Shown here in pieces: positions 8,178 to 15,366 of a stretch of DNA of 32,606 nucleotides. Position 1 is the stretch's first letter, and every line of letters begins with the position of its first letter. The stretch is from a virus: positions 1 through 32,606 of IMG/VR virus record IMGVR_UViG_3300032163_000068; one strand, written 5' to 3'. Under the pieces are notes generated by a model. That model did not search any database and had not been told where the DNA came from. It was given only the letters and a program-made list of their open reading frames with translations. Both the position numbers and the translations under genes were made by a program.

Positions 8178-8569
8178 AATTTTTTTTCCTTATCAAATTG
8201 GCAATGGCACTTAATACAAAATTCAACCCAATCTTTTCTATCCCTTTTATACTTATGGTCTTTATTCGCCCATTGTAATTTTATTTTTGTGCCACAATTT
8301 TTACATTTAACTGGACTACCAAAATGTCTATAAACCCAATCGTGTAATGCACGATATCCAACTTTTGCGCCTTTCCAAAAATGATGCTGTTCATTGTGGC
8401 GTGCCATTTTTATTTTTGTTTCCTCGCTATGTTTTTGCCCTAATCTTAATGTTTTTAATAATGACAAATGTTTTTCTGTCCTTTTATATTTTCCAGATGG
8501 AACGCATTTCCTACTACAATAAATCGGATTTCGGTTTTGATATTCAGTTCCGCAAGTTTTACAAATCAT
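8165..8569 (-). CDS. HNH endonuclease with NUMOD3-like motif
   Basis: A 134-residue basic protein. It has an N-terminal zinc knuckle (CKTCGTEY, then CSRKC), a NUMOD3-like DNA-binding segment KHSEETKIKMA (about 47-57), and a C-terminal HNH-type unit with CKNCG, WANKDHKYKRD and CIKCHCQFD. Phage homing endonucleases with this arrangement cut and copy themselves into genes lacking them. It lies between a membrane-protein gene and the tail terminator, overlapping both (4 and 13 bases), so it is fully embedded in the head-tail operon. Confidence 0.85.
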   Translation of the reverse strand: MICKTCGTEYQNRNPIYCSRKCVPSGKYKRTEKHLSLLKTLRLGQKHSEETKIKMARHNEQHHFWKGAKVGYRALHDWVYRHFGSPVKCKNCGTKIKLQWANKDHKYKRDRKDWVEFCIKCHCQFDKEKKLCLS

Positions 8570-8760
8570 AAAAATTTATCGTTATTGTTTTTCCTTTTTA
8601 AATACCAGACATAAATCATCACTAAAATCAAAAGCAATATCGGCAACCATAAACTCTTGACAAAACTCTCGGCTAAATTCATAAACCACAGAATAAAATG
8701 TTTTAAAAGATGGACTATTACATTCCACAAACGATACAGAGCGTTTAATATGTTTGACAT
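8566..8760 (-). CDS. Small single-pass membrane protein
   Basis: A 64-residue protein with an amphipathic, Trp/Leu/His-rich N-terminal half and one clear membrane segment, WLPILLLILVMIYVWYLK (about 39-56), followed by a basic tail (KRKNNNDKF). The tail suggests an N-out/C-in orientation. It lies one base after the gp10-like gene and overlaps the HNH gene by ATGA. A membrane protein inside a head-tail module is unusual. It could be a holin-like, superinfection-exclusion or moron protein. Function unknown. Confidence 0.7.
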   Translation of the reverse strand: MSNILNALYRLWNVIVHLLKHFILWFMNLAESFVKSLWLPILLLILVMIYVWYLKRKNNNDKFL

Positions 8761-8761
8761 T

Positions 8762-9241
8762 CTATTTTGATTGTGTTGCTATTCGCTCCACAATTTTGCC
8801 TAATGCTTCATTGAAAAATCTGACGATATCGCTTTTGTGCTTCTCAACTGATGATTTTAAAAATGGCTGTCCTTTTGTGCCTCGCCTTGATATCGCGCGC
8901 GCGATAGGAAACGCCAAATTCTCATCGCCTAATTTTCTGCGCGCCCAATCTTTTAACGCTCTGATAGGCGGATAATGCGGACGCGTTCCTTCGTGAACAT
9001 ACGGCGCATATTTTGCAATTGAAAAAACTGATGCCTCAAGCGGTCTCAATTCGTATCCGATGCTATCCCGTAAAAACCCAGTCGCGCCGAACGGCGCTTG
9101 CCTTATCGCCTCGCCTTCCACAATCCGCGCCGATTTTTCTAAAGCATAACCGATTTCCTCTATGGTGATGCGCGGCGCTTCCGCAAATGCCTGCTGAAAC
9201 CGCTCAATGTTTTCTACCTTGAACACCATTTGCGTTGGCAT
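8762..9241 (-). CDS. HK97 gp10-like head-tail / tail completion protein
   Basis: A 159-residue protein with the usual pattern of the family: a long N-terminal helix (IEEIGYALEKSARIVEGEA), then APFGATGFLRDSIGYEL, then YAPYVHEGTRPHYPPI and LKDWARRK. It ends in RGTKGQPFLKSSVEKH. These proteins sit at the head-tail joint and help to complete the tail. The gene lies between the head-closure-like gene and the tail terminator, the standard order. Confidence 0.88.
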   Translation of the reverse strand: MPTQMVFKVENIERFQQAFAEAPRITIEEIGYALEKSARIVEGEAIRQAPFGATGFLRDSIGYELRPLEASVFSIAKYAPYVHEGTRPHYPPIRALKDWARRKLGDENLAFPIARAISRRGTKGQPFLKSSVEKHKSDIVRFFNEALGKIVERIATQSK

Positions 9242-9245
9242 AATT

Positions 9246-9563
9246 TTAACTTAAATTGTCAACAATGATTGCTTTTTTATAACTGATGTTACCCATATTA
9301 TAACTCTTAACGCCCTTAACTGTATATTCCTTCGCGTCAATTGTCACTCTGTCACTTTCAATGATATCCGATGCCAACGGACAAAACAGATTAAAAGTTT
9401 TGCCAAAAACTCCTTCAACCAACGCCGCTTCCTCTGGCGTTGTTTGCTGGACATTGCAGGCAATTGTGCTGGCGGTCTGATAATCGCTTTTATCCGTATT
9501 GCCGACAACAACAGTCAACCTTTTGATTGCCGCCGATTTTGTAAAATAGTGAGTTATACTCAT
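9246..9563 (-). CDS. Head closure / head-tail joining protein
   Basis: A 105-residue beta-barrel-like protein (AIKRLTVVVGNTDKSDYQTA, then a DRVTIDAKEYTVKGVKSYN strand pair). The last pattern, a DxxxxxxxxYxVKGV beta hairpin, is typical of SPP1 gp16-like stoppers that close the capsid below the adaptor ring. It overlaps the preceding adaptor gene by ATGA (9560-9563), which suggests coupled translation and equimolar rings. Confidence 0.72.
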   Translation of the reverse strand: MSITHYFTKSAAIKRLTVVVGNTDKSDYQTASTIACNVQQTTPEEAALVEGVFGKTFNLFCPLASDIIESDRVTIDAKEYTVKGVKSYNMGNISYKKAIIVDNLS

Positions 9564-10129
9564 ACGCGATATCTTTTATATCTGGACAAAGTATTGTCAA
9601 TGAATTTATCTGTCTCTGTCTCTGCGCTTTTATAATTATAACTGACCGAGTATTCACCCAAACTCTCGCTGGACACTTCACCGCCGCCGCCGCCTGTTTG
9701 CCTCTGATAAAATTCGTTGGCTACCATCTGCGCGCAAGCCATATCTAAATCAACTGGCACAGTCGCATAACCACCTTTGTATGTTATCTGATAATTGTTA
9801 TTGCCGATTGTCGTGAAAAAATCTGTCTCAACAATTCCTGCTTCCTTATCCGTGTAGTATTTTGTCACGGCGATTTCTACAAAAGTGACCGCATCAGTCC
9901 GCTCCTCAATTTTGCTCAAACTGTCAACGGGATAATTTTTGACAATTATCATTTTTTTGCCCGTCCCGTCATACAACTCCGTGATTTCGTTAGCAGGTTT
10001 TAAAAATGTCCTGCCGCAATATGTCTCAATCCACGCAGACACGGCATTGATTAAATAGGTTAGCAAAGCATCTTGACTGCCATCAGTTATATTTAAAAGC
10101 AACTTGACATTTGCCAATGTTGTTAGCAT
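9560..10129 (-). CDS. Head-tail connector / adaptor protein
   Basis: A 189-residue protein whose first 35 residues (LANVKLLLNITDGSQDALLT, then INAVSAWIETYCGRTF) are the hallmark of gp6/gp15-like adaptor proteins. A later part has YKGGYATVPVDLDMACAQMV, also typical, followed by a Gly-rich stretch and a helical tail. It forms the ring below the portal. It lies downstream of the capsid gene and a small dispensable-looking frame and is coupled to the head closure gene. Confidence 0.88.
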   Translation of the reverse strand: MLTTLANVKLLLNITDGSQDALLTYLINAVSAWIETYCGRTFLKPANEITELYDGTGKKMIIVKNYPVDSLSKIEERTDAVTFVEIAVTKYYTDKEAGIVETDFFTTIGNNNYQITYKGGYATVPVDLDMACAQMVANEFYQRQTGGGGGEVSSESLGEYSVSYNYKSAETETDKFIDNTLSRYKRYRV

Positions 10130-10133
10130 AGTT

Positions 10134-10343
10134 TTATTTTTTAGTCCTTACTTTTTTACTAAACGCCTTCGCTCTTGGCGCGTTTGCCATCATCTTATTT
10201 TTTGGCGGCTCTTTTATCGCCTTTGTTTTATAAACCTCGCAAATGCCAGCATCAATCAAAGTGTTTGCCTCTGGTTTTTCTACGCCTCTGATATCGCCAA
10301 TCGCATAAGGACAATATGGTCTGATATATTTTACGACTATCAT
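10134..10343 (-). CDS. Small protein between capsid and adaptor genes
   Basis: A 69-residue protein with the pattern PYCPYAIGDIRGVEKPEANT, then LIDAGICEVY, and a very basic C-terminal third (PRAKAFSKKVRTKK). Short proteins of the form GDI.G......A..LI.AG.A are common next to capsid genes in siphoviruses and are thought to be head-associated, without a firm function. The basic tail could contact DNA. It starts 87 bases after the capsid stop, behind a hairpin. Confidence 0.65.
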   Translation of the reverse strand: MIVVKYIRPYCPYAIGDIRGVEKPEANTLIDAGICEVYKTKAIKEPPKNKMMANAPRAKAFSKKVRTKK

Positions 10344-10376
10344 AAATTTAAAATTTAATAATTATGCGCCGTGTCC

Positions 10377-10423
10377 TGACTACCGACTTGCGCCGATAAT
10401 CAGAGACGACCCACAAGTAGTCA
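10377..10423 (-). promoter_or_regulatory. Hairpin directly after the capsid gene
   Basis: TGACTAC (10377-10383) pairs with GTAGTCA (10417-10423), and an inner CTTG/CAAG pair can extend the stem. It lies seven bases after the capsid stop, in a GC-richer island of 86 bases. There is no T-run directly after the stem. I take it as a partial terminator or mRNA-protecting hairpin that separates abundant capsid mRNA from downstream genes. Confidence 0.5.
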
Positions 10424-10429
10424 AAATTT

Positions 10430-11506
10430 TTACTTCACTCCAGTTAGCAGATTAAACGCTTCTGCCAGCAACATCTGACCATCAAGGCGCTCAATGACTT
10501 TCAACCACAATTCGTGATTGATGAACGCATCGCCGCCTTCAGTCGTTTGCTCAACTTCCATTGATTGTCTGTCGCCGATGGCATAATAACTCATATCAGC
10601 CAGCCAAATCTCACTCTCATCTGCACCAGTTCCTAAATTGATAGGAATGTCATCGCACTCCACGACAGGACGACCAAAGATTGTTGCAGGCGCTTCGCCA
10701 AACCCATCAGTCCACAGATAACGACCCAGCGTGCCGTCCTTCAAAGTGCGGCATAGCTGGATTACGCTATTGTGCATCAGCCAGATTGCATTTTTCCGAT
10801 ACTGAACAGGCAAAGCATAATAAAGCGCTATCAAGTCATCGCCAGTCAAGTTTGCACCTGCCTGCGGTATGCCCGTAATGCTGTATTGCCTAAACCCCTT
10901 TGGCTCGCCAGTTCCCGAACCACCAACAAACGCCGTGTCCTCTGATGCCGCAAATGCTTTTGCAAATCTGCCAGCAACATAGTTGACTATGTTGATAGCG
11001 CTATCCGCAAACAACTCTCGGCTCATTTTAGACAATCCAGTTAGTTTGTTTGTGTTTAGAATGACCTGACCCCAGTCGGGATTACTCTCAACCAACGGCG
11101 CGCTTTCTGCCTTCCAGTATGCCGTCACAGCCGCGCCTTCAACTGGGATTTCCAGTTTGTCGCGACCCATCGGCAAAATCTGCGCGTATGGTCTGATTGC
11201 CGCCGCCTTCAGTAATTTTTCCGTCACAATCGCTCTAAATTCTGCTGGCACAAGGTATCCGCCATCTGCACCCATTCCTTCGGATAATGCTTTCACAGTT
11301 CCGAAATCGCGAGCCGCAAACGCTTGTAACCATCGTGCCGCCTTCTCAATGCCGACTAAATCCTTGACTTCCTTCGGCACTTCAGCGCTAATTGCCTTCC
11401 GTTTCATTTCCTCAATTAGCGGCGCATTGCTTTTTTCAACAGCTTCGTTGATAAAAGTTGCCAACTCCTCTGGCGTAACTGACAAATCCTTTTTTTCGTT
11501 GTCCAT
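10430..11506 (-). CDS. HK97-fold major capsid protein
   Basis: A 358-residue protein from the ATG at 11506 (an alternative GTG at 11554 adds 16 residues). It has a helical N-terminal delta-like region of about 70 residues, then the conserved GADGGYLVPAEFRAIV. Further family patterns are GLSKMSRELFADSA (E-loop/spine side), DTAFVGGSGTGEPKGF, and DDIPINLGTGADES, ending with an A-domain-like C-terminus. The protease lies immediately upstream, so cleavage of the N-terminal region before GADGG is likely. It forms the icosahedral shell. Confidence 0.95.
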   Translation of the reverse strand: MDNEKKDLSVTPEELATFINEAVEKSNAPLIEEMKRKAISAEVPKEVKDLVGIEKAARWLQAFAARDFGTVKALSEGMGADGGYLVPAEFRAIVTEKLLKAAAIRPYAQILPMGRDKLEIPVEGAAVTAYWKAESAPLVESNPDWGQVILNTNKLTGLSKMSRELFADSAINIVNYVAGRFAKAFAASEDTAFVGGSGTGEPKGFRQYSITGIPQAGANLTGDDLIALYYALPVQYRKNAIWLMHNSVIQLCRTLKDGTLGRYLWTDGFGEAPATIFGRPVVECDDIPINLGTGADESEIWLADMSYYAIGDRQSMEVEQTTEGGDAFINHELWLKVIERLDGQMLLAEAFNLLTGVK

Positions 11507-11557
11507 TTCTATTTTGCGACTTGGCAAGGATTTTTTAAACCCCTGCCAAATCACAAA

Positions 11558-12646
11558 TCAATTACTATTTAATACTATTTTGATTGCGCGGTTAGCGGCT
11601 TCAATCCGTTTATCCGCGTGCTTCAACGCCGAACGAGCAATTATAAGTGCCTGTTTATGCTCGCTCACATTGTCCGACCCAGCTTTAGGCACACCGACAT
11701 TATCCTTACTGGTTTCGCTATTTTGTAGCAAACTTTGCAAGGCATCTGCGGTAATTTTTATATTGTCTAACGCTAATTTTATTTTTTCACGATTAACCTC
11801 GCTTATCATTTTTGGCTCTGGCGGCTCGGCTGGCGGCTCTGGTGTCGCCTCTACTGCCTCTACCGCCTCTGGCGCGCCTTCCGTGACCTCTGGCGTGGCT
11901 TCTGGCTTTACTTCCCCTGCCTCGCCGTCCTTGCTTTTATGCTCATTTACCCAGTCAACGGCTTCCTCTATTGACCATTTTTCCTTATCAAACAGATACT
12001 TTTGGACGACTGTGCTTCCGTTCGGGTCTGATTTTAATTTTCCGATAACGGCTTTTATACCCTCGCGCTCGCTAATATCAATTGTCCTAAAACTATCCTC
12101 AACAAACAAATTCGGGTCTCTAACTCGGATATGTATAAAATCGCCAATTATCTCTGGCTCTGGCTTCAACTCGGCATCTACATCATCGCTGTCTTTTAAT
12201 TCAATGCCTAAACTGCGCGCAACCACCAACGCATCTGGATTGGCAGGAACAGGAACGCCAGATATCTCAAGCAATTCTACATCAGTCCACTTGCCGTCTT
12301 TGAGTTCAGACAACGGATTAAATCCGACAGAAAACGCGTTTAAAAATCCTTCCTTATACATCTGCCAGACCTTTTTTGCGAACTCATCAATCTCGGCGGC
12401 AAAGCGCGGTTTAAACATCAACTTATCGTCAATGATGCTGATTTCCTCAATTTTTCCGATTGGCAAATTACTATAATTATGCGCCCATTGCAAAACTGGA
12501 TTTCGTTTGAAGTTATCAAGCCGCCACGCTGTCGGCTCAATGATTTCGCCTTGCCTGTCTTTTTTGCCTGTTGACGCAACAGCCACTTCCAGCGTGTAAT
12601 CATCATTAACCTTTGTCACTAATCCTTTTAAAAATTGTTTTATCAT
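11558..12646 (-). CDS. Prohead protease (S78/HK97 family) with a long C-terminal extension
   Basis: A 362-residue protein. Residues 1-145 form the protease: His56 in QWAHNYSNLPIG, Ser106 in NAFSVGFNP, and the acidic residues in ELLEISGVPVPANPDAL (about 124-140). It cleaves the capsid delta domain and itself during maturation. The C-terminal 200 residues contain a Pro/Glu/Ala-rich segment (about 225-265), followed by a Lys/Gln-rich helical end. In related phages such an extension acts as a built-in scaffold removed on maturation, and there is no separate scaffold gene here. That role is inferred. Confidence 0.92.
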   Translation of the reverse strand: MIKQFLKGLVTKVNDDYTLEVAVASTGKKDRQGEIIEPTAWRLDNFKRNPVLQWAHNYSNLPIGKIEEISIIDDKLMFKPRFAAEIDEFAKKVWQMYKEGFLNAFSVGFNPLSELKDGKWTDVELLEISGVPVPANPDALVVARSLGIELKDSDDVDAELKPEPEIIGDFIHIRVRDPNLFVEDSFRTIDISEREGIKAVIGKLKSDPNGSTVVQKYLFDKEKWSIEEAVDWVNEHKSKDGEAGEVKPEATPEVTEGAPEAVEAVEATPEPPAEPPEPKMISEVNREKIKLALDNIKITADALQSLLQNSETSKDNVGVPKAGSDNVSEHKQALIIARSALKHADKRIEAANRAIKIVLNSN

Positions 12647-12692
12647 AAATTTTTGTCGTTTTACTCTTTTAGTTTTGAGGGTTTTTTATTTT

Positions 12693-13514
12693 TTATTTTA
12701 TTACAGCAATCACTTTACATCTGCAATTTATTATATTGCCTGCGCTACCAACTGGGTCTCTGGGATATTGCAAACTTTCGCCAGAAATTTCAAACCGATT
12801 ATTAACAGGGACTATCTGCCCGTCCGCGCTGATATGGTCATAGTCATCGCCATAGCCAGCGCCGCGTGTCCTGTCATCAATGACGCTTATCCACTCCTTC
12901 TCATCAACGACTTTTGATTGTGTCATTCCTTCCCAACTGCCATAATTTAGCGCCGACCCCATCTCTGTCCGCGCCATTCGCTCGGCTCTGTATCCAGTCG
13001 CCATATCATAAACATTCTCAACTCTGGTTTTTAAATCAGCAATACTCTCGCCTTCCAATAATCCAGTTTTTAATTCACGCCGCAATTGCCTAATAGTCGC
13101 ATCATTCACCTTCAGCGCAAACTTACTGCTCTGCTTCCTTAAATAGTTTGTGATTGTGACAACCTGTAAATCAAAAGCAGAAAAAGGAACGCCGACTAAT
13201 TCTAAACTTTCTGCCGCGCCGTCCATCAAAGTATCAGTCAAAAGCGGCTTCTCAAATTTTATGAACGCCTGAACTGCCTCTTTTTTATCAAACAACACAT
13301 CGTCAATCTTTTTCTGCAAATAAAGTTTCATCAATTGTTTTGGCGCATTGATTAACCCTATTTTATGCAGAACTTCCTCTTTTTGCGCCTCAAACAACGG
13401 CTTTATTTTGAGAACAAAATTTTTTTCCTTCCTATCAAGGTTTTTTAAATACGCCTCAACAATCTGCTTTTTTCGCTCGGCATCTAATTTATTTTTACGC
13501 TCAATTTTAATCAT
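12693..13514 (-). CDS. Mu gpF-like head morphogenesis protein
   Basis: A 273-residue protein. The N-terminal half is helical and Lys-rich. The C-terminal half has the gpF/SPP1 gp7 signature: RAERMARTEMGSALNYG, then WISVIDDRTRGAGYGDDYDH, and DPVGSAGNIINCRCKV at the end. Family members bind the portal inside the procapsid and help early head assembly or DNA ejection. It normally follows the portal gene directly, but here six or so structural genes lie between. Its start overlaps the previous stop by ATGA (13511-13514). Confidence 0.88.
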   Translation of the reverse strand: MIKIERKNKLDAERKKQIVEAYLKNLDRKEKNFVLKIKPLFEAQKEEVLHKIGLINAPKQLMKLYLQKKIDDVLFDKKEAVQAFIKFEKPLLTDTLMDGAAESLELVGVPFSAFDLQVVTITNYLRKQSSKFALKVNDATIRQLRRELKTGLLEGESIADLKTRVENVYDMATGYRAERMARTEMGSALNYGSWEGMTQSKVVDEKEWISVIDDRTRGAGYGDDYDHISADGQIVPVNNRFEISGESLQYPRDPVGSAGNIINCRCKVIAVIK

Positions 13515-13675
13515 AAGCCGATATCCTTAACTAAAAATGCAAAACACTTTGTTGTGCTATATTGAAAAATGAAAACCAACCTATACCCTTTTTCTAACTG
13601 GACATTAAGCAAATCCTCAATCTGGTTTTTGGTTAGTCCTGACGCTATCTCAATGACTTTTACTTTTTGCTTCAT
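13511..13675 (-). CDS. Small protein (54 residues), translationally coupled on both sides
   Basis: ATG at 13675 overlaps the previous stop (ATGA, 13672-13675), and its own TGA overlaps the next ATG (13511-13514). The product begins MKQKVKVIEIASGLTK and continues with NQIEDLLNVQLEKGYRLV, then FIFQYSTTKCFAFLVKD. The form is beta-helix-beta-beta, as in small DUF1737-like phage proteins, but I do not recognise it firmly. Coupling on both sides makes it a real gene although it is short. Confidence 0.78.
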   Translation of the reverse strand: MKQKVKVIEIASGLTKNQIEDLLNVQLEKGYRLVFIFQYSTTKCFAFLVKDIGL

Positions 13676-13962
13676 AATTCGGTTTCACTAATTAAATTTA
13701 ACTCATACCTGTCGGCGTTTTGTAAAAACTTTACATCGCTCCACAGGATATTAACTCCGTCAATTTTTCCTTCAAACTGGCTATAACTCAAATCAGTAAT
13801 AACAGTCGTTTCGGCAATAATAATTTCGTCAACTTTCGTTGCCGCCGTCTTGTGGTTTGTGTCAAAATCGGACAAGTCCGCATCATTCTGCGTCTTTTGT
13901 GCATCGCTTAAACCAACGATATTGCCATAACCTCTGTAAATTGTTTTTTTGTATAAATACAT
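13672..13962 (-). CDS. Small structural protein of unknown role
   Basis: A 96-residue protein with a KTIYRGYGNIVGLSDAQ start, a helical acidic middle (NDADLSDFDTNHKTAATKVD) and a beta-rich end (LSYSQFEGKIDGVNILWSDV). It lies among the virion genes between portal and gpF-like protein and is coupled to the next small gene by ATGA. I do not recognise a family. Confidence 0.65.
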   Translation of the reverse strand: MYLYKKTIYRGYGNIVGLSDAQKTQNDADLSDFDTNHKTAATKVDEIIIAETTVITDLSYSQFEGKIDGVNILWSDVKFLQNADRYELNLISETEL

Positions 13963-13966
13963 AACT

Positions 13967-14587
13967 TTAAACTACTGCTGTTTCCGCCCACAAAACTGTG
14001 AGCGCGTGAACTACATTAACCTTTGTGCCTTGAACTGTCACCAGCATATTTTCATTTTCCTCTAAAAATCTGGCTATCATCAAATCTCTGTTAAATACGC
14101 CCAAACCAATCTGAAACACCTCTAACAAAGTGCCTCTGGCTGATATGGTCGGGGTTTTAAAAATAGTCGCTACTGCTGTATCTGACTGCGACTTTTTCAA
14201 TTTATTCGCCGCCAAACTTGTGCCATTTGCCGTGATAGTCGGGTCGCGATAAAACCTGACAATTGAACCTTGTGTTGTTGAACTGTCAATTGAAAACAAA
14301 AACTCCTTGAAACGGACATACTTGCCCGAACTGGCTGGATTTTTTAAGAGCATAAAATCTGTTTCAGTAGAACCAGTTACAGTCAAAGCATCAGAAGTCG
14401 CCACAAAACCCTTGCCGTCTTTGACTAAAACACTCCAACTATCCTCTTGCAATTCAACTGGAATTATTAAATCCTCTGGCAAAGTAACCAGTAACGCTTT
14501 TTTATTCGTCAAAACAGTTTCAACATCTATCGGGTTGCTATCTTTGTCATAAATTGAAACATCTTGCGTGGTCAACGGGTCTGCCAT
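13967..14587 (-). CDS. Beta-rich virion-associated protein 1
   Basis: A 206-residue protein. The first 60 residues carry DVETVLTNKKALLVTLPEDL. The remaining part is a beta sandwich with KYVRFKEFLFSIDSSTTQG, a long loop, and a final VHALTVLWAETA strand. The same general C-terminal form, ending in a short Gly/Trp strand, occurs in the proteins at 14645 and 15356. Together they may be capsid decoration or head-fibre proteins. The start at 14587 follows a strong hairpin (14605-14628). Confidence 0.6.
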   Translation of the reverse strand: MADPLTTQDVSIYDKDSNPIDVETVLTNKKALLVTLPEDLIIPVELQEDSWSVLVKDGKGFVATSDALTVTGSTETDFMLLKNPASSGKYVRFKEFLFSIDSSTTQGSIVRFYRDPTITANGTSLAANKLKKSQSDTAVATIFKTPTISARGTLLEVFQIGLGVFNRDLMIARFLEENENMLVTVQGTKVNVVHALTVLWAETAVV

Positions 14588-14604
14588 AAATTAAATCCTT
14601 ATCG

Positions 14605-14628
14605 GACGGCTTTTGTATTAAAGCCGTC
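14605..14628 (-). promoter_or_regulatory. Nine-bp hairpin between virion genes
   Basis: GACGGCTTT (14605-14613) and AAAGCCGTC (14620-14628) form a perfect 9-bp stem with a six-base loop. It lies between the stop at 14645 and the start at 14587. No T-run follows on either strand, so it is more likely an mRNA stability or processing element than a terminator. Confidence 0.6.
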
Positions 14629-14644
14629 ATTAAAAATTCAATTA

Positions 14645-15163
14645 TTACGCCGCAATTTCTGCGCCATTCACCCAGCCGTATAAATCGGCATTTGCCATAT
14701 CTCTGTTTGTAATTTGAAGCGTTATTTTTTCTGCCGCAGGAACTTCAATCGGATTAGGCAAGGTCACATCGTAATTCGGCATAGATGTTGAAGTAAAAGC
14801 CGTTGCCACTACCGCTTGGCTTCCGACTGCACCAGTCAATAATTCAATTTTTGCTCTGCCGCTACACGCACCCTGAAACTGTTTTATCAAAAAAATTGTG
14901 CTGGACGGCACGGCATAATCAATCACTTTTGTCGGCGTATTCGGCGCAATACCAGTTTTAGTATCGTATAAGTGTTTTTCTACTGCCGATGCTGTTTCGC
15001 TAAAATGCACTTCCCAAACATCGCCGCTTTTTTGCGCAACAGCAATTGCGCCATCTGCATCAACCGCCAATTGTTGTGTCGGCGTTGTCGGGTCAACGAT
15101 TACCGCTTTCACATCGCCGTCTGTTTCTGTTCGGACTGGCAACGAACTATCAAAATCTGGCAT
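14645..15163 (-). CDS. Beta-rich virion-associated protein 2
   Basis: A 172-residue protein. It starts with LPVRTETDGDVKAVIVDPTT, then a VWEVHFSETASAVEKHLYDT segment. A predicted beta sandwich follows with IFLIKQFQGACSGRAKIELL, and it ends EKITLQITNRDMANADLYGW. The final strand pair ending in a Tyr-Gly motif is seen in many phage virion decoration proteins. It lies two genes after the portal. Role inferred as head decoration or fibre; there is no direct proof. Confidence 0.6.
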   Translation of the reverse strand: MPDFDSSLPVRTETDGDVKAVIVDPTTPTQQLAVDADGAIAVAQKSGDVWEVHFSETASAVEKHLYDTKTGIAPNTPTKVIDYAVPSSTIFLIKQFQGACSGRAKIELLTGAVGSQAVVATAFTSTSMPNYDVTLPNPIEVPAAEKITLQITNRDMANADLYGWVNGAEIAA

Positions 15164-15177
15164 AATTTTTGGTCGTT

Positions 15178-15366
15178 TTAATTTTTAATTTTAATTTGCT
15201 CCTCTGTTTTATTTATTTCTATTTTTAAACTGGCAAGCGTTTTTTCTAATTCATCAATCCGCTTTTTTAGTTTCAACACTTCAACTTCCGCGTTTTTATA
15301 AGCATTGTTTTGTGCATACAACCGCGCCTGCAATTCCATTTTAAAAATTTCCTCATCATAATTCAT
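15178..15366 (-). CDS. Coiled-coil protein (62 residues)
   Basis: From the ATG at 15366 the product starts MNYDEEIFKMELQARLYA and continues as a heptad-patterned coiled coil (VLKLKKRIDELEKTLASL, then EINKTEEQIKIK). It overlaps the end of the preceding gene by 11 bases. A longer GTG start at 15384 is possible but would overlap further. It could be a small trimeric or dimeric stalk for the neighbouring beta-rich virion proteins. Confidence 0.65.
   Translation of the reverse strand: MNYDEEIFKMELQARLYAQNNAYKNAEVEVLKLKKRIDELEKTLASLKIEINKTEEQIKIKN

Noticed and set aside
11507-11554. GTG start adding 16 residues to the capsid protein
   Set aside because: ATG at 11506 starts the usual helical N-terminus; the extra residues add no pattern. 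It is not excluded.
11157-12476. Plus-strand open frame of 439 codons
   Set aside because: It runs antisense to the capsid and protease genes, which have clear family patterns. Its Ser/Ala-rich translation is what the reverse of such genes gives.
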